From contig USKL01000058.1 of assembly GCA_900555225.1 (NCBI GenBank), forward strand, positions 1 through 7,911: DNA of 7,911 nt, read 5' to 3'. Both the position numbers and the translations under genes were made by a program. This document shows positions 6,528 through 7,911 of the stretch, piece by piece. The notes under the pieces are model-generated. The model was not told where the DNA came from. It saw only the letters and a list, made by a program, of their open reading frames with translations, and did no database searches. Within the stretch, counting starts at the first letter, position 1. Every line of letters begins with the position of its first letter. This DNA is from an uncultured Collinsella sp. Lineage in GTDB: Bacteria; Actinomycetota; Coriobacteriia; Coriobacteriales; Coriobacteriaceae.

Positions 6528-6884
6528 CTAGTTCAGACGGCTCTTGAGCGCGTCGATATGGATGCCGATCTTAAGGCTGGCGGGATCGATCTGGGCGATC
6601 TCCTGCAGAGTGAAGGCAACGGAGCTCGAAAGATTGTGGCAGACGGACTTCATGTTGACGCCGTTCTCGAGCACGACGTGAAGATCGACCGTAAGGCCGT
6701 TCTCGTCGGCGGAGACAAGCACGCCCTTGCGGAGGCGCTGACCGGCAAGCAGGCGCACGCTCTCGGCGCCCTGGAGCTGCTCAGCCATACCGACAACGCC
6801 ATAGCACGTCATCGCGGCATAACCGGCAATATCGGCAATAACGTCGTTCGAGACGCTCAGGCTGCCGTTAATGGTCTCAGACAC
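6528..6884 (-). CDS. Asp23/Gls24 family envelope-stress protein
   Basis: A 118-residue protein of the Asp23/Gls24 (DUF322) family, like YloU of Bacillus. The family pattern is visible: an N-terminal GSLSVSNDVIADIAGYAA, then YGVVGM, a central strand with LTVDLHVVLENGVN and a C-terminal IDPASLKIGIHID. Members are linked to cell-envelope and alkaline stress, but the molecular role of the YloU branch is unknown. The start is a GTG at 6884 with a perfect AAAAGGAG six bases upstream. An ATG at 6935 in the same frame would add 17 residues with no family resemblance and no Shine-Dalgarno. The gene stands directly before fakA, a pairing conserved in many Gram-positive bacteria, which suggests a joint role in envelope lipid maintenance. 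It is probably the first gene of the operon running to coaD. Confidence 0.9.
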   Translation of the reverse strand: MSETINGSLSVSNDVIADIAGYAAMTCYGVVGMAEQLQGAESVRLLAGQRLRKGVLVSADENGLTVDLHVVLENGVNMKSVCHNLSSSVAFTLQEIAQIDPASLKIGIHIDALKSRLN

Positions 6885-7043
6885 AAGAATCTCCTTTTCT
6901 TGGTGCTCGCGGCACCATGTCGTGGGAGCAATCATTGCAATATTTTACAACGACCGCGGCATGTTGAGGTGGCGGGCCTCGGGATTACATCCTCGACACG
7001 AAATGTTGATATGGTAACGTTCGCGAACGGCGATCGCGGCATG
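6885..7043 (-). other. Leader and upstream region of the Asp23-fakA-recG operon
   Basis: This 159-nt non-coding stretch must hold the operon promoter, unless the operon is read through from the tRNA gene. The best -10 candidate is TAAAAT (6947-6942), but no good -35 stands at the right distance, so I do not call a promoter. A 6-bp hairpin, TGGTGC/GCACCA (6917-6901), abuts the Shine-Dalgarno sequence of the Asp23 gene. Two adjacent perfect palindromes lie upstream: CGTTCGCGAACG (7018-7029) and GCGATCGC (7030-7037). Confidence 0.4.
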
Positions 7044-7073
7044 AAAAAACCCGCCGCATAAGCGACGGGTTTT
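7044..7073 (-). terminator. Intrinsic terminator of tRNA-Asn
   Basis: The minus-strand RNA forms a 9-bp GC-rich stem (7070-7062 with 7057-7049), loop UUAU, extended by A-U pairs and followed by six U residues (7049-7044). One pair is G-U only in the minus transcript. It begins about 7 nt after the tRNA 3' end, so the tRNA is probably a single-gene transcript. Confidence 0.92.
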
Positions 7074-7079
7074 ACAACC

Positions 7080-7154
7080 TGGCTCCCCGGGTAGGACTCG
7101 AACCTACAACAGCGCGGTTAACAGCCGCGTGCTCTACCATTGAGCTACCGAGGA
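7080..7154 (-). tRNA. tRNA-Asn (anticodon GTT), CCA encoded
   Basis: The cloverleaf folds fully on the minus strand. The acceptor stem is TCCTCGG with CCGGGGA (one G-U pair), followed by discriminator G and a genomically encoded CCA (7082-7080). The D arm is GCTC/GAGC, the anticodon arm CGCGG/CCGCG with loop CTGTTAA, and the T arm GTAGG/CCTAC with loop TTCGAGT. The anticodon GTT lies at 7122-7120 and reads AAC/AAU (Asn). It has its own promoter upstream and terminator downstream. Confidence 0.97.
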
Positions 7155-7184
7155 ATAGGCGCGTGCTCTCAAGCAACGAAGTTT

Positions 7185-7212
7185 ATTATACGGACGAATC
7201 AGCTCAGGGCAA
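7185..7212 (-). promoter_or_regulatory. Promoter of tRNA-Asn
   Basis: On the minus strand a consensus -10 TATAAT (7190-7185) lies 16 nt after a -35 TTGCCC (7212-7207; four of six consensus bases). Transcription would begin near 7178, giving a leader of about 24 nt before the mature tRNA 5' end at 7154. An A/T-rich UP-like element adjoins it upstream. Confidence 0.85.
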
Positions 7213-7234
7213 GAACTTTTTTAAGAAATTTTCC
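7213..7234 (-). promoter_or_regulatory. UP-element-like sequence upstream of the tRNA-Asn promoter
   Basis: The 22 bases directly upstream of the -35 contain AAAATTT and AAAAAA tracts. By my count they match 11 of the 14 specified positions of the E. coli UP-element consensus as I remember it. Such elements bind the RNA polymerase alpha C-terminal domain and strengthen stable-RNA promoters. The position relative to the -35 is right; function is inferred. Confidence 0.5.
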
Positions 7235-7244
7235 GACCTAATCA

Positions 7245-7288
7245 TTGGGGACGTTCTTAAACGACTAGTCATTCAAGAACGTCCCCAA
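7245..7288. repeat. REP-like inverted repeat (14-bp perfect arms)
   Basis: The arms TTGGGGACGTTCTT (7245-7258) and AAGAACGTCCCCAA (7275-7288) are perfectly complementary around a 16-nt spacer. The spacer itself contains the palindrome GACTAGTC (7263-7270). An 8-nt direct repeat, AACGACTA, occurs in the spacer (7260-7267) and at the right edge (7287-7294). No U tract follows on either strand, so it is not a standard terminator. The GGGGACGTTCT-type arm resembles dispersed palindromes of the REP class, which can be spread by Y1 (TnpA-REP) transposases; no transposase is here. Dispersal in this genome cannot be seen from one copy. Confidence 0.8.
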
Positions 7289-7299
7289 CGACTACATGA

Positions 7300-7333
7300 A
7301 AGCGCCCCCAAGCGGATATGCTTGAGGGCGCCT
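7300..7333 (-). terminator. Hairpin terminator of rpoD
   Basis: Just downstream of the rpoD stop codon the minus-strand RNA forms a 12-bp stem (7331-7320 with 7313-7302), loop AUAUCC, extendable by two pairs. One pair (G-U) forms only in the minus transcript. The U tract is short (UUUC), so termination may be partial or helped by the inverted repeat that follows. Confidence 0.75.
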
Positions 7334-7342
7334 CTTGCTTGA

Positions 7343-7911
7343 CTAGCTTTCGATATAGTCCTTCAGCTTGCTGGAGCGGCTCGGGTGGCGGAGCTTGGCC
7401 AGGGTCTTGGACTCGATCTGGCGGATGCGCTCGCGCGTAACGCCAAACTCACGACCGACTTCCTCGAGCGTGCGGGGATGTCCGTCGACAAGGCCAAAGC
7501 GCAGCTCGATAACCTTGCGCTCACGATCGGCAAGCGAATCGAGCACCTGGGTGAGCTGCTCCTGCAGCATGGAGAAGCTGGCCGCATCGGGCGGAACGAT
7601 GGCCTGGGAGTCCTCGATGAAGTCGCCCAGCTGAGAATCCTCTTCCTCGCCGATGGGGGTCTCGAGCGACACGGGCTCCTGCGAGATCTTCTGGATCTCG
7701 CGGACACGGTCGGCGCTCATGTCCATCTCGGCACCGATCTCCTCAGGGGTCGGGTCGCGACCCAGGTCCTGAAGGAGCTGGCGCTGCACGCGGACGAGTT
7801 TGTTGATGGTCTCGACCATGTGCACGGGAATACGGATGGTACGGGCCTGGTCGGCGATAGCGCGCGTAATAGCCTGACGGATCCACCACGTGGCATAGGT
7901 GGAGAACTTGA
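7343..7911 (-). CDS. rpoD: RNA polymerase principal sigma factor RpoD/SigA (C-terminal part, 5' end outside window)
   Basis: The visible 188 codons are the C-terminal half of a primary sigma-70 factor, which directs RNA polymerase to housekeeping promoters. The first residues, [18 protein letters not shown], are the end of region 2 that melts and recognises the -10 element. Region 3 follows ([10 protein letters not shown]..., visible residues about 30-105). Region 4 contains [15 protein letters not shown] and the -35-binding helix-turn-helix [10 protein letters not shown], ending in [17 protein letters not shown]. The high conservation and the intact region 3 mark it as a primary rather than an alternative sigma factor. 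The gene ends at TAG (7345-7343) and is followed by a hairpin terminator. The reading frame continues past the window edge with no start visible. Confidence 0.96.
   Translation of the reverse strand, partial: KFSTYATWWIRQAITRAIADQARTIRIPVHMVETINKLVRVQRQLLQDLGRDPTPEEIGAEMDMSADRVREIQKISQEPVSLETPIGEEEDSQLGDFIEDSQAIVPPDAASFSMLQEQLTQVLDSLADRERKVIELRFGLVDGHPRTLEEVGREFGVTRERIRQIESKTLAKLRHPSRSSKLKDYIES

Noticed and set aside
7018..7029. Possible LexA (SOS) box at CGTTCGCGAACG
   Set aside because: Gram-positive SOS boxes have GAAC then GTTC around a 4-nt spacer; here the half-sites are in the opposite order (GTTC then GAAC).
5535..7061. A 508-codon open frame on the plus strand opposite fakA and the Asp23 gene
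   Set aside because: Same codon-register artefact: fakA and the Asp23 gene share one frame and avoid TTA/CTA/TCA. The frame runs into a tRNA terminator and has no recognisable domain.

Overview
All genes in this window lie on the minus strand, so the biological order runs from high to low coordinates. It is chromosomal housekeeping DNA from a GC-rich bacterium. I read it as an actinobacterium, most likely of the class Coriobacteriia (Collinsella-like). The reasons are the codon bias (TTA, CTA and TCA codons are almost absent), the coaD / SepIVA-like / DUF177 neighbourhood typical of actinobacteria, and the style of the RecG and PlsX proteins. The genus is inference and could not be checked.

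Layout in the direction of transcription: (1) the 3' part of the principal sigma factor gene rpoD (window edge to 7343) and its hairpin terminator; (2) a 44-nt REP-like inverted repeat (7245-7288) in the intergenic gap; (3) a tRNA-Asn(GTT) gene with a strong UP-element/-35/-10 promoter, encoded CCA and its own terminator (7044-7073); (4) a gene chain of Asp23/Gls24 protein, fakA (fatty acid kinase), recG, rsmD and coaD, with short gaps or overlaps; (5) a 68-nt gap with a possible promoter; (6) a SepIVA/DivIVA-like coiled-coil gene, yceD (DUF177) and rpmF (L32); (7) a terminator-like hairpin immediately before the ribosome binding site of plsX, whose first 18 codons close the window.

Functionally the region links growth processes: transcription (sigma), translation (tRNA-Asn, 16S rRNA methylation by RsmD, YceD and L32), replication-fork repair (RecG), coenzyme A synthesis (CoaD), membrane phospholipid supply (FakA and PlsX both make acyl-phosphate; CoaD serves CoA and ACP) and probably septation or envelope growth (SepIVA-like).

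I found no CRISPR array, transposase, phage gene or obvious new multi-gene system. The best second-look items are the REP-like palindrome, the attenuator-like hairpin between rpmF and plsX, and the mixed Firmicute-like / actinobacterial gene order.
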